From contig JBCBNU010000008.1 in the NCBI GenBank assembly GCA_039821645.1, positions 1-64,000 on the forward strand: a DNA stretch of 64,000 bases, read 5' to 3'. Of this stretch, positions 1-7,138 are shown in pieces. The position numbers and the translations under genes were made by a program. This stretch comes from CALBPI01 sp039821645 (lineage in GTDB: Bacteria > Pseudomonadota > Gammaproteobacteria > Steroidobacterales > Woeseiaceae). The notes below the pieces were generated by a model that saw only the letters and a program-made list of their open reading frames with translations, did not search any database and was not told the origin of the DNA. How positions within the stretch are numbered: position 1 is the first letter of the stretch; each line of letters starts with the position of its first letter.

Positions 1-182
1 GTGATGCGGCTACCAACCATTCCAATCACTGGACTAACTGGTGATACGTTCGTCGAAAACCAGAAAAAGAAAGGGCTGTTCGACGCCGCAATGTAGCCCC
101 AAACGAATACTGCACACGTATAAAACGAGATACAAAGAAAGACCGAGGTGGCCACAGTAGCTAAATCGTATGACTTGGTCAT
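1..182 (-). CDS. Partial membrane protein in integron cassette 5
   Basis: An open frame starts at an ATG (bases 182-180), ten bases inside the predicted 5' end of the fifth integron cassette, and runs without a stop to the window edge, giving at least 60 codons. Residues about 7-34 are hydrophobic and look like a membrane segment or uncleaved signal (LATVATSVFLCISF, then CAVFVWGYI). A tight start just behind the recombination point is the normal position for a cassette gene, and this is why the frame is preferred over the overlapping 74-codon frame on the same strand, which starts inside the attC site. The family is not recognised. The gene continues beyond the window. Confidence 0.55.
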   Translation of the reverse strand, partial: MTKSYDLATVATSVFLCISFYTCAVFVWGYIAASNSPFFFWFSTNVSPVSPVIGMVGSRI

Positions 183-185
183 GGT

Positions 186-284
186 ATATAACGCCGATGT
201 TCAGCTGCACTTGGACGCGGCGTGCAGAGCTGCGGCAGCGGCGCAAGCGCAGGGTCAAGTGTCAGCTGCAGCGATTTGTTATAT
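186..284 (-). other. attC site of cassette 4
   Basis: Read on the minus strand, this 99-bp imperfect palindrome runs from an R'' core ATATAAC (284-278) to an R' core GTTATAT (192-186). The inner arms contain CGCTGCAGC and GCAGCTGA, shared with the other three attC sites here. The R'' core is the exact complement of the first bases of its own cassette (GTTATAT at 796-790), as expected if the cassette once circularised. Both cores depart from the RYYYAAC/GTTRRRY consensus at one position. The site separates cassette 4 from the partial cassette 5. Confidence 0.85.
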
Positions 285-288
285 ATCC

Positions 289-786
289 TCAACGACGCAC
301 CTCGAAACTTGTGATCCTGTATTCGTAGTCCAACGGTACCTTACTATCCTTAGGAACTGCGAATAGCTCTTCATCGACATTTGACAGCAATCGTAGCTGA
401 TGAGGATAGCCAAGTTCAGAATCGAAAAATACTTCTACTGCTCGCTCGTAATCAAGAATGTCATCAAACCTCAAAGATACAATTTCTGCGTGCAAGTCAG
501 ATATTTTTCGATTCAATAGAGTATCAGTATCGCCCGTCCACTTTTGAGCGCAGAGCTTGTCTGTATTCTTTCGCAATCGGTGAGAGACGGTAGTCAACTC
601 AACAGTGACATTAGCCTTAACAATTTCGCATCCGTGGCGAAAATACGAAATCTGATAGCTGTATTCGGTGATTCCAGCGTTTATCCAGGCTTCCATTGCA
701 AGAGAAAGGTCCTCTTGGGTCTGCCTTGATTCGTTGTGCACGCAGCTCGTCATCAAGAGACTGATGACAACCGCGACGTATCTCAC
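289..786 (-). CDS. Cassette 4: DUF6174-like lipoprotein
   Basis: A 165-residue protein with a short hydrophobic N-terminus ending in the lipobox LMTSC (Cys15), so a lipoprotein is likely. The rest resembles the DUF6174 family as I remember it: a W..AGI.EYSY.I segment near residue 33, a lone cysteine (HGC), an FDDILDYERAVEVFFD stretch, then a GYP motif and a closing D.EYRI..F strand. The start is a GTG ten bases inside the cassette end, so translation may rely on signals in the upstream attC. It is the only gene of a cassette of about 604 bp. Function is unknown for the family. The lipoprotein call is firmer than the DUF6174 call. Confidence 0.7.
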   Translation of the reverse strand: MRYVAVVISLLMTSCVHNESRQTQEDLSLAMEAWINAGITEYSYQISYFRHGCEIVKANVTVELTTVSHRLRKNTDKLCAQKWTGDTDTLLNRKISDLHAEIVSLRFDDILDYERAVEVFFDSELGYPHQLRLLSNVDEELFAVPKDSKVPLDYEYRITSFEVRR

Positions 787-789
787 GAT

Positions 790-891
790 ATATAACGCCG
801 GGGCTCAGCAGCGCGAACGCAGCCGGTGCGGCTCTTGCGAATGCAAGAGACGTGACGGTTGCCTCGTGTCTGCTGCAGCGACTGGTTAGGT
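790..891 (-). other. attC site of cassette 3
   Basis: A 102-bp site on the minus strand, with R'' core ACCTAAC (891-885) and R' core GTTATAT (796-790). The outer arms CAGTCGCTGCAGCA and CTGCTGAG match the other sites, while the central CTCTTGCATTCGCAAGAG hairpin is its own. R'' is the complement of GTTAGGT at 1390-1384, the 5' end of cassette 3, which confirms the cassette boundaries. Confidence 0.88.
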
Positions 892-900
892 GTGCCTCCC

Positions 901-1383
901 TTACTCACGCTTGCCGGCCTCCTGCAACCATTGAAACACGACGGAGGGAAATACTTTCCGTGCAGCATCTGGATCGGCTTTGACATCAGCGTAGGTGACG
1001 AAGTGTTCCACTTCAAAACGCTCTTGGTCCTTTGCTATGGCGGATAGAAGGCCCGCGCGCTCCGGACTATGAATCCCGCCGAACTGAACCAGCATGTACA
1101 GTCTGGGCCACCCGATTCCCACCTGGCCCATTCCAAGGATGTAGTACTGAGGATCCTCATCTGCCGACTCTGGGAATTGGTCTGCCGCATACAGCTTGAG
1201 GTCTCTGTCGAGAATAGAGTGGAGCTTGTCCTCCGGCGGCATGTTCGCATCGACATGGGACTTGCTGATGGCCCGAAACATCTCCTCTGGCGATGTGATT
1301 GGAGGCTGTTCTGACTCCGAAGGCTCCCCCGCTGCGGCGGCGCTGACGCAAAATAGGATCAGGAGGCGAGATAGCACGGGCAC
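901..1383 (-). CDS. Cassette 3: secreted protein of unknown function
   Basis: A 160-residue protein with a Sec-type signal (LSRLLILFCVSAAAAGE, cleavage probably after the alanine run near residue 18). The mature part is acidic and soluble, with no transmembrane segment and no motif I recognise. A QYYILGMGQVGIGWPRLYML stretch near residues 79-98 is its most distinctive part. The start is GTG at 1383, directly behind the recombination point; a second GTG six bases further in is possible. The stop lies about 10 bases before attC. This tight packing is typical of an integron cassette gene. No function is proposed. Confidence 0.7.
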   Translation of the reverse strand: MPVLSRLLILFCVSAAAAGEPSESEQPPITSPEEMFRAISKSHVDANMPPEDKLHSILDRDLKLYAADQFPESADEDPQYYILGMGQVGIGWPRLYMLVQFGGIHSPERAGLLSAIAKDQERFEVEHFVTYADVKADPDAARKVFPSVVFQWLQEAGKRE

Positions 1384-1485
1384 ACCTAACGCCCAGGCTC
1401 AGCTGCGCCATTGACGGCGACGGGGTTTCGCGACAGCGAAACGTCGGCGCTGTCCATCAGCGACAGCTGCAGCAGCTTGTTAGTT
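1384..1485 (-). other. attC site of cassette 2
   Basis: A 102-bp site read on the minus strand from R'' AACTAAC (1485-1479) to R' GTTAGGT (1390-1384). It shares GCTGCTGCAGCTG and GCAGCTGAGC arms with its neighbours and has a long central palindrome (GTTTCGCTGTCGCGAAAC). R'' differs at one base from the exact complement of the cassette 2 5' end (GTTAGAT), the only one of the three testable complete sites without an exact match besides the two exact ones next to it. Confidence 0.85.
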
Positions 1486-1497
1486 CGCGTTCTCAAT

Positions 1498-1935
1498 TCA
1501 AGAACTACAAAAGAATGGTAAGACATCCGCACTCGGTGCGGTCAGGTGCTGTGCTTCCTCGGGAAGTCGGGCTGTACATGCCCAACTCAATCCAATCTCC
1601 TCGTCTACGACTGGAGTCCACGCCAGAGACTTTCCAGACAACTCCGATTCCGCGGCTTCGTTGAATGTAACAACTACAACGCCAGAAAATATTTCTAACG
1701 ACGATACGACACCGTAGGAGGTATCGCTTGGCGTTTCACTCATACCAGCTTCCACACGGTTCTTCGGAAAGCGGCCTGAGCTTAGAAAAATATCCGAAAT
1801 AGCTGCTCGAGCCGCAGACGAAATCATCAGACCTTCACTAACGTCTCTACCAATAGGCGTGTTTGGCATGGTTTCACCGGCCAACACCGATAGCGAAAGA
1901 AACCACATGGCGACTATCGTAATAGTACCTCTCAC
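1498..1935 (-). CDS. Cassette 2: secreted pilin-headgroup-like protein
   Basis: A 145-residue protein starting at GTG 1935 with a good ribosome site (AAGGAG, six bases upstream). Residues 1-20 form a Sec signal peptide (ITIVAMWFLSLSVLAGE). The mature part resembles the globular C-terminal half of type IV pilins: an alpha helix (ARAAISDIFLSSGRFP), a glycine turn, strands (GVVVVTF), then LAWTPVV..EIGLSWAC and a terminal cysteine that could close the usual pilin disulfide loop. It lacks the conserved prepilin leader and the long hydrophobic alpha-1 helix, so it could not assemble like a normal pilin. The resemblance is by eye and needs a profile search. It is the only gene of a cassette of about 575 bp. 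Confidence 0.65.
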   Translation of the reverse strand: MRGTITIVAMWFLSLSVLAGETMPNTPIGRDVSEGLMISSAARAAISDIFLSSGRFPKNRVEAGMSETPSDTSYGVVSSLEIFSGVVVVTFNEAAESELSGKSLAWTPVVDEEIGLSWACTARLPEEAQHLTAPSADVLPFFCSS

Positions 1936-1958
1936 ATCAAACTCCTTCTCAAAACGCG

Positions 1959-2057
1959 ATCTAACGCGTTAGCTCAGCTGCACTTGAGGCTGGCGCGGGC
2001 TTGGCGACAGCCAAGCTCGTGACAGGGTCAAGTGACTGCTGCAGCGTCTGGTTAGGT
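1959..2057 (-). other. attC site of cassette 1
   Basis: A 99-bp site on the minus strand, with R'' core ACCTAAC (2057-2051) and R' core GTTAGAT (1965-1959). Arms CAGACGCTGCAGCAG and GCAGCTGAGC surround a central CTTGGCTGTCGCCAAG hairpin. R'' is the exact complement of GTTAGGT at 2436-2430, the junction with attI. The stop codon of the cassette 1 gene lies inside R''. Confidence 0.9.
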
Positions 2058-2423
2058 TGCGACACGCTGCCACCAAAGAAAGCCAGCTGCGACAATTGTT
2101 ACTACGTTGAAGACCGGAGCTTTATTGTAAATGAGCGGCAATCGCTGCATCGGATCTCGACCGAACACCGCAGGAACGGCGACAATGCTAAGCCCGATGA
2201 ATGCTACGACAACAAACCACCATGGGAGCTCCAGGAATCCCCAAACGATTAAGGCAAGCATCGCCGGAAAGGCCAACGCTCCTACTATTTGACGCCACAT
2301 CGACTCGTGCTGTGTGAGGACGAGCCCGGCACTATCTCTGGACATGATTCGGATGGCATAACCCGCGATAAGGGAAGCAGCCAGAGCGAGAATAAAAATT
2401 GCCAAGTTCACGTTCAGTTCCAT
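2052..2423 (-). CDS. Cassette 1: small integral membrane protein
   Basis: A 123-residue protein with about four hydrophobic segments (around residues 5-25, 45-65, 68-87 and 103-120). Two patches suggest loops: IRIMSRDSAG after helix 1 and FGRDPMQRLPLIYNK after helix 3. No family is recognised. It begins at an ATG 13 bases behind the attI junction, so it is the first cassette and the best placed for transcription from an integron Pc promoter. Its TAA stop is supplied by the R'' core of attC. Cassette genes that are short membrane or exported proteins of unknown role are common. Confidence 0.72.
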   Translation of the reverse strand: MELNVNLAIFILALAASLIAGYAIRIMSRDSAGLVLTQHESMWRQIVGALAFPAMLALIVWGFLELPWWFVVVAFIGLSIVAVPAVFGRDPMQRLPLIYNKAPVFNVVTIVAAGFLWWQRVAT

Positions 2424-2429
2424 CTCGCG

Positions 2430-2739
2430 ACCTAACAGCTGATTCTATGGAAGATGCTGAGTAACGTGCGTGCGGTGTTGATCACTGTTTGGGCCCCTCC
2501 GTGGATCAAGTTAGTGTCTGTGAACACCCCAAAAACTACACTGAGTCTGTGATTGCCCGCAACGTGTAATTACAGCTGCGTCTTTTGAACTGCAGTCCTT
2601 GTATTCCATAGCGACAGGAAGCAGGACCTCGCGAGGTTACTGACAAACCACCCGTTTCTCACGATCTGGCCAGAAAGGCGTGAAGCGTTCAGGGGTGGAT
2701 GCGGTGAAACTCCGAGGGAAAGAAACCCCGGGAGCAGTC
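2430..2739. other. attI region between integrase gene and cassettes
   Basis: This gene-free stretch lies between the divergent integrase gene and cassette 1. The junction GTTAGGT (minus strand, 2436-2430) marks the attI recombination point. Nearby on the minus strand, CTTGATCCAC and GTGATCAAC are half-matching inverted elements that could be integrase-binding sites. A cassette promoter (Pc) and the integrase promoter must lie here or in the 5' part of intI. I see only weak candidates (for example TTGCGG with TGTAGT 16 bases on, minus strand) and no convincing LexA box. Confidence 0.6.
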
Positions 2740-3834
2740 ATGGACGACATCCGCCCGCCGATTGACAAGGAGCCTGAGCGCTTCATCGATCAATTGCGAC
2801 GCAGCATTCGGAACGAAGGACTCAGTTATGAGACGGAGAAGACTTATGTGCATTGGTCGAAACGGTTTATCCGTCATCATGGTTTCCGCCACCCCACCGA
2901 TATGGGCGCCGAACAGGTGACGGAATTTCTGACCGATCTTGCCGAGCGGGCTCGGGTTGCGCCTGCGACCCAACGCACTGCTCTTAACGCACTCGTGTTT
3001 TTGTTCCAGCGCCATCTAAAGCAGGAACTCGGCATGCTGCCGTTTCGCTATGCGAAAAAACAACGGCCGATGCCCAGTGCGTTCACTCATATCGAAGCGA
3101 ACGCAGTGATCGAACAACTCGACGGCGAGACTGCACTCATCGCGCGGCTAATGTATGGCGCTGGGCTTCGTGTCTCCGAAACGTTGCGCTTAAGGATCAA
3201 GGACATCGACTTCGGAGCGCTGCAGATCACGGTACGAGACGGTAAGGGTTCGAGCGATCGATGCACACTGCTGCCGACATCGGTTGTTGCACCACTCACC
3301 CAACAAATCGAAAAGGTCGAAAAGCTCCACGCGTTCGATACCACCTGTGGCTACGGTAAGGTGTACTTGCCCTACGCTCTGGCGCGCAAATACCCGGAGC
3401 TCGCGAGCGAGACTGCGTGGCAGTTCTTGTTCCCTGCTCGCGAAATCTCCGCTGATCCAATCGACGGCACGCTACGTCGTCATCACCGACACCCGACAGG
3501 CGTGCAACGGGCTGTGAAATGGGCGATCAAGGCCTCCGGATTCAAACGAAAAGCGAGCTGCCACACGTTTCGACACTCGTTCGCGACGCGACTGATCGAA
3601 ACCGGCTACGACATCAAACTCGTGCAGTCACTGCTCGGCCACAAAGACATCCGCACAACCGAGATCTACCTGCACGTCGTGCGCAACCGCGCGGGCGCGA
3701 TCGTGAGCCCGGTCGACAACTTAGCGACTACTCTTCATCGAGCAGCGGTGGCAGACGCACGCCCTGCAAGCCACCGGGTGAATCGAGCAATCCCTCTCCG
3801 GCGACAGCCGCCTCGACGTCGAGTCCAAAATTGA
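2740..3834 (+). CDS. intI: Integron integrase (tyrosine recombinase IntI)
   Basis: This site-specific recombinase captures and shuffles gene cassettes at attC and attI. From the ATG at 2740 (GGGAG upstream) it has 364 residues; a GTG at 2680 would add 20. The catalytic set is complete: Arg144 in GAGLRVSE, Lys169 in RDGKG, His275 and Arg278 in CHTFRHS, His301 in LLGHKD and Tyr310 in TTEIYLH. The segment at about 200-255 (GYGKVYLP, ALARKYPE, WQFLFP, RRHH.H) is the extra helix region found only in integron integrases and separates it from phage or Xer recombinases. The family normally ends near SPVDNL (about residue 328). Here about 36 basic residues follow, overlapping the antisense sorB-like gene, perhaps because the original stop was lost. 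Confidence 0.95.
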   Translation: MDDIRPPIDKEPERFIDQLRRSIRNEGLSYETEKTYVHWSKRFIRHHGFRHPTDMGAEQVTEFLTDLAERARVAPATQRTALNALVFLFQRHLKQELGMLPFRYAKKQRPMPSAFTHIEANAVIEQLDGETALIARLMYGAGLRVSETLRLRIKDIDFGALQITVRDGKGSSDRCTLLPTSVVAPLTQQIEKVEKLHAFDTTCGYGKVYLPYALARKYPELASETAWQFLFPAREISADPIDGTLRRHHRHPTGVQRAVKWAIKASGFKRKASCHTFRHSFATRLIETGYDIKLVQSLLGHKDIRTTEIYLHVVRNRAGAIVSPVDNLATTLHRAAVADARPASHRVNRAIPLRRQPPRRRVQN

Positions 3835-4108
3835 GCTCGAGATAGTCGAGCAACATCACGCGCACCTCGGGCGACACGACGGGCATGTTTTGAGTCTCGC
3901 TCATCCACGTCATGAGCTTGTCCCAACCCTCACGACTCTGCCGTTGCTGTTTGATCAGATCGAGCGAGTGGCAGGAACCACAAAAACCACCAGTGAGTTC
4001 GCGATTGGGGCCTGCGGGCCAGTCCTCGCCAAATGGGTCCGCATCAGCAAAGACGTCGCTGCACACCAGCACCCACGCAACAAACAGCCAGCGGTATACA
4101 GTGGACAT
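3728..4108 (-). CDS. sorB: Monohaem cytochrome c subunit of sulfite dehydrogenase (SorB-like)
   Basis: A 126-residue periplasmic cytochrome c. A signal peptide (residues 1-22, ending VFADA) precedes a single haem site FCGSCH at about residues 42-47. A methionine in ETQNMP about 35 residues later is a likely axial ligand. The spacing CHSLDLIKQQRQSREGW and LMTWM resembles the electron-accepting subunit of SorAB-type enzymes. Its ATG overlaps the stop of the molybdoenzyme gene upstream (TGATG), so the two are translationally coupled and electrons from sulfite would pass to this haem. The 3' end overlaps the unusual tail of intI on the other strand by 107 bases. Subunit identity rests on context plus the haem motif. 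Confidence 0.75.
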   Translation of the reverse strand: MSTVYRWLFVAWVLVCSDVFADADPFGEDWPAGPNRELTGGFCGSCHSLDLIKQQRQSREGWDKLMTWMSETQNMPVVSPEVRVMLLDYLELNFGLDVEAAVAGEGLLDSPGGLQGVRLPPLLDEE

Positions 4109-5418
4109 CACGCGTCACCCACCAGCACAGCGATCCGGTGCAGCGCATTGTTGAGATAACCCTTGGGGTTCCAGGCGACGACCATCGGCTGACGCTCGCC
4201 CGCTGAATCGGTCGCGCGTGCCCACACCTCAAAATACCCCTGAGACGGGAAGCGCAGCTCGGTCCGCCATGCTTGCCATGAACCAGGATTTGGGGCTTCG
4301 TCTAAAGCTGCGGGTTGCCAGCTGGCACCAAAATCAATCGAAGTCTCGACGCAAGCCACAGACCGGTCGCCCGCCCACGCGTGCCCTGCGACCCGCAACG
4401 GGGACACGGAAGACGCATAACGCACACCGTTCTTCGGAGTTGTAATCATCGACTTCACCGGCATCGAACCGATCGTCACGAAGTCCGCCTTCTCGACCTT
4501 CGAGCCGGGCACCACCGGCTGGCGCGGCACCGAGTACGACGGCGGCGCCATCTTCGCACCCGTCCATTTCTCGGTCGCCACATGAATCTGGGTCAACCAC
4601 TTCTGCGAACACGAGCCTGGCCACCCGGGCACGACCAGCCGCAGCGGCGCGCCGTTATGCGGATGGATCGCCTCGCCGTTCTGCTCAAACGCGATGAGGT
4701 TGTTCGGATCCAATGCCTTCTCAATCGGCACGCCCCGCGACAAAGACTGCTTGTCCGGCACACCGGAGATATGCGCATCAGCGCCAAGGTGCCCTGTGTA
4801 CACAGCTTCTGGTTTCACACCCGCGCGCTCGAGCACATCAACAAGCCGCACGCCGGTCCAACGTGAATTGCCAATCGCACCGAGTGTCCACTGATTGCCG
4901 CTCGCCGGCGGGTTGAAGCTCGCCCGCCCGTTGCCGCCGCACTCGAGCTGAAGTGCGGCCTCCACCACCTCGAACTCACGCTTGAGATCGGCGATCGACA
5001 ACACGAGCTCACGCTCGACAGCGCCCGTGATTCGCAGCCGCCAGGCACCGACGTCCACATCGGTCGGCGGAATGCCGTTGTTGCGAATGAAATGCCGTTC
5101 GCGAGGTGTGACTAGATCGGTCAGTAAATGCGGTGGCGTTTCGGCATTCAGCGGACGATCGTTCAACAAGACGAGTCCAGACTTACCCGCAATTTCGAAA
5201 GGCTCGCCCGTCTCTGCAAAAGCGGCCGGGATCAGACCTGCAGGCATGTGCCGGTGAAACGGAATCCAGCCGCCGACCGCCGCAGCCATCGCCGTAAGCC
5301 CCGCATTTTTCAAAAAACCGCGCCGCGAGAGCGCCGATCGACGCCCGAACACGGCGAGATCACCCCGCTCCGGATTCTCTGCATACAATTCAAACAGGCC
5401 GCGTTCGACTCGGCTCAT
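4108..5418 (-). CDS. sorA: Molybdopterin sulfite dehydrogenase catalytic subunit (SorA-like)
   Basis: A periplasmic molybdoenzyme of the sulfite oxidase family, expected to oxidise sulfite to sulfate. It carries a Tat signal (SRRGFLKNAG, near residue 32 from the start used) and the conserved Mo-ligand cysteine in LQLECGGNGR. The dimerisation domain follows (IHVATEKWTGAKMAPPSYS, then an Ig-like fold ending near WNPKGYLNNALHRI). The ATG at 5418 is preferred over GTG 5430 because GGGA lies eight bases upstream. It is co-transcribed with the haem subunit gene. Related family members act on other substrates (for example YedY/MsrP on methionine sulfoxide), but the length of about 436 residues and the cytochrome partner favour sulfite. 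Confidence 0.8.
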   Translation of the reverse strand: MSRVERGLFELYAENPERGDLAVFGRRSALSRRGFLKNAGLTAMAAAVGGWIPFHRHMPAGLIPAAFAETGEPFEIAGKSGLVLLNDRPLNAETPPHLLTDLVTPRERHFIRNNGIPPTDVDVGAWRLRITGAVERELVLSIADLKREFEVVEAALQLECGGNGRASFNPPASGNQWTLGAIGNSRWTGVRLVDVLERAGVKPEAVYTGHLGADAHISGVPDKQSLSRGVPIEKALDPNNLIAFEQNGEAIHPHNGAPLRLVVPGWPGSCSQKWLTQIHVATEKWTGAKMAPPSYSVPRQPVVPGSKVEKADFVTIGSMPVKSMITTPKNGVRYASSVSPLRVAGHAWAGDRSVACVETSIDFGASWQPAALDEAPNPGSWQAWRTELRFPSQGYFEVWARATDSAGERQPMVVAWNPKGYLNNALHRIAVLVGDA

Positions 5419-5587
5419 ATCGATTCCCACCCCGCCTCGCGAATCCCGCGAACTTCATCGCGATTATACGGTCTTTCCTGTTGAAGCCTCAGGGCGATCC
5501 GCCGCTAGACATATTTAGGACATAGAGTATCGTTACTCTGTGCTGGGGGGACATGATCTGAATGAGCTGTACACGGAGGACCGTCAT

Positions 5588-6283
5588 ATGTCAGCACTCG
5601 TAATCGCGGTAATTGGATTTGCTTGTTTTCTGGCCGGATTGGGCATCGCTTACTGGTTCATCAAGACCGATAGCGATATCAACGCCGAAAAAGCGGAGAA
5701 CCTCCGCACCGAGTTCGATACGTATAAGACTGACGTCAGCCAGCATTTCACTGAAACCGCTCGCCACTTCCAGGCGATCGGCGAACAATACCGCGCGTTG
5801 TATAACCACATGGCCGACGGCGCCGAGAACCTGCTCGGTCCCGAGGGCGAAGAGGCGCAACGCAAGTTTGCGTTGATCGCACCCGCCGCCGCGGCAGCAG
5901 AAACCGCCGCCACAGATGCCGGCGAAGTGATCGAAAGCGCCGCAGTCGAACCTGAAGTAGAGGCTGAGGACGAGACGGTTCAGGGCGCCATTGACGATGG
6001 CGAAATCACAGCAGAAGCGGAAGCACCAGAAGTCGAGCAGGAGGCGCCCGTCGTTGAGGCCGAGGCGGAATCGACTGAAGAGATCATCGTAGACGAGGCT
6101 GCCGAGGAAGCAGTTGCTGAGGTCGAGGCTCCTGAAGCGAAAGAGGAAGCTGCGGAAGACGATACCGTTGAGATGAAAGCGCTGGATACATCAGCGATCG
6201 AGGCAGAAGCCGAGGACGAAGCGTCGGCGGTGGAAGGTGCGACGGTACATGTGTTGCACAAAGCCAAGGAAAACGCGGCCTGA
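5588..6283 (+). CDS. zapG: ZapG/YhcB (DUF1043) inner-membrane envelope protein
   Basis: A 231-residue protein with one N-terminal membrane helix (residues 2-22, ALVIAVIGFACFLAGLGIAYW) followed by a cytoplasmic coiled coil (AEKAENLRTEFDTYKTDVSQHF). It then has the family signature HFQAIGEQYRALYNHMADGAENLL. YhcB/ZapG links cell division with envelope growth in gammaproteobacteria. The ATG at 5588 follows a strong GGAGGA site; the frame also opens 16 codons upstream, but that segment is not hydrophobic. The C-terminal half (about residues 90-225) is an acidic, low-complexity run rich in Glu and Ala, much longer than the tail of the E. coli protein, and of unknown meaning. Confidence 0.85.
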   Translation: MSALVIAVIGFACFLAGLGIAYWFIKTDSDINAEKAENLRTEFDTYKTDVSQHFTETARHFQAIGEQYRALYNHMADGAENLLGPEGEEAQRKFALIAPAAAAAETAATDAGEVIESAAVEPEVEAEDETVQGAIDDGEITAEAEAPEVEQEAPVVEAEAESTEEIIVDEAAEEAVAEVEAPEAKEEAAEDDTVEMKALDTSAIEAEAEDEASAVEGATVHVLHKAKENAA

Positions 6284-6298
6284 CACGCTCTAGACAGT

Positions 6299-6327
6299 GC
6301 ATATTTGGTCATTTTCACCAAATATGC
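6299..6327. repeat. Perfect 10-bp inverted repeat between zapG and the Sel1 gene
   Basis: GCATATTTGG (6299-6308) and CCAAATATGC (6318-6327) form a perfect 10-bp stem with a nine-base loop, 15 bases after the zapG stop. No T-run follows on the plus strand, so a standard terminator is unlikely. It could be an operator or a processing hairpin ahead of the next gene. Confidence 0.6.
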
Positions 6328-6387
6328 ATCTTTACTGACCATTTTCGGTTTGCTACGTTATTAATCAGTAAACAGGGAGTTGCTGTC

Positions 6388-7122
6388 GTGTTTCGCGTAC
6401 CCGTGATTCTGTTCGCCGTCGTGTTCTCTTTATCGTTGTCGCAGATGGCGTTCGCCCAATCTGGCAGCGGCCAGCTCGGTTTCCCCGGCGAGCCCATGAG
6501 CGAAAGACGTCTGAAAACAGCCAAGAAAGCGGAAGCAGCGTTTGAGGCGGGCAACTATAAAGACGCGTTTTGGTACTACAGCACCGAACTCGCCCCGATT
6601 GGCGATAAGTACGCCCAGTACATGGTCGGCTACATGACGGCGCGCGGCCTCGGCACGCAAGCCGACCCGATCCGCGGCGCGGCCTGGTACCTGCTTGCCG
6701 CCGAGCGCGGCCATGACCCGCTGGTGAACAACTTCGAGTCGATTATGGCCGACCTCACGCCGACCCAAAGGGTCCGAGCGCAGGAAATCGCTGCGGAGCT
6801 GCGTGTCGAATATGGAGACCGCGAACTGGTCGAGCGGTTGATTCGTCTGGATATCGATCGGCTCGCGGAAACCACCGGCAGCCGGATACGCGGCCGCGAT
6901 AAATGCTCAACGCGCTCGCTGCGTGTGATCGACCCACGTCGTTTCGGCAGCATGGACGGATCGCGCTACTGCAAAATGCTGAACGACCGCATTGATTCTC
7001 GCGTCGCCTACCTTACGGGCTACATCGAGTACAGCGGCCTGGAGCTCCTGCCCGACGAGGAGCTGGACAAAGCGGCGTCGAGCGAGACGGACGAGGACGA
7101 GACAGAATCGACCGACGAGTAG
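6388..7122 (+). CDS. Secreted Sel1-like repeat protein
   Basis: A 244-residue exported protein starting at GTG 6388, with AGGGAG nine bases upstream. Residues 1-23 are a Sec signal (VILFAVVFSLSLSQMAFAQ). A Sel1/TPR-type helical unit is visible at about residues 65-110 (AQYMVGYMTARGLGTQ, then AAWYLLAAERGH), preceded by a helix AEAAFEAGNYKDAFWYYS. Two cysteines in the C-terminal half (DKCSTRSL and SRYCKML) may form a disulfide in the periplasm. The tail is very acidic. Sel1 proteins are usually adaptors for protein contacts; no partner is evident here. It follows zapG on the same strand, separated by 104 bases with an inverted repeat. Confidence 0.72.
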   Translation: MFRVPVILFAVVFSLSLSQMAFAQSGSGQLGFPGEPMSERRLKTAKKAEAAFEAGNYKDAFWYYSTELAPIGDKYAQYMVGYMTARGLGTQADPIRGAAWYLLAAERGHDPLVNNFESIMADLTPTQRVRAQEIAAELRVEYGDRELVERLIRLDIDRLAETTGSRIRGRDKCSTRSLRVIDPRRFGSMDGSRYCKMLNDRIDSRVAYLTGYIEYSGLELLPDEELDKAASSETDEDETESTDE

Positions 7123-7138
7123 GCAGTCGCGTTTTGCG

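Noticed and set aside
186..2057. Spaced repeated sequences that could look like a CRISPR array
   Set aside because: Units are about 100-bp palindromes spaced by 470-600 bp and each gap holds a gene. The cores and pairing fit attC sites.
2437..2679. LexA box controlling the integrase gene
   Set aside because: No CTG-N10-CAG site was found in the gap.
2740..3834. Reading the recombinase as a phage or Xer-type integrase
   Set aside because: The extra helix region with GYGKVYLP and RRHH and the adjoining attC array identify an integron integrase.
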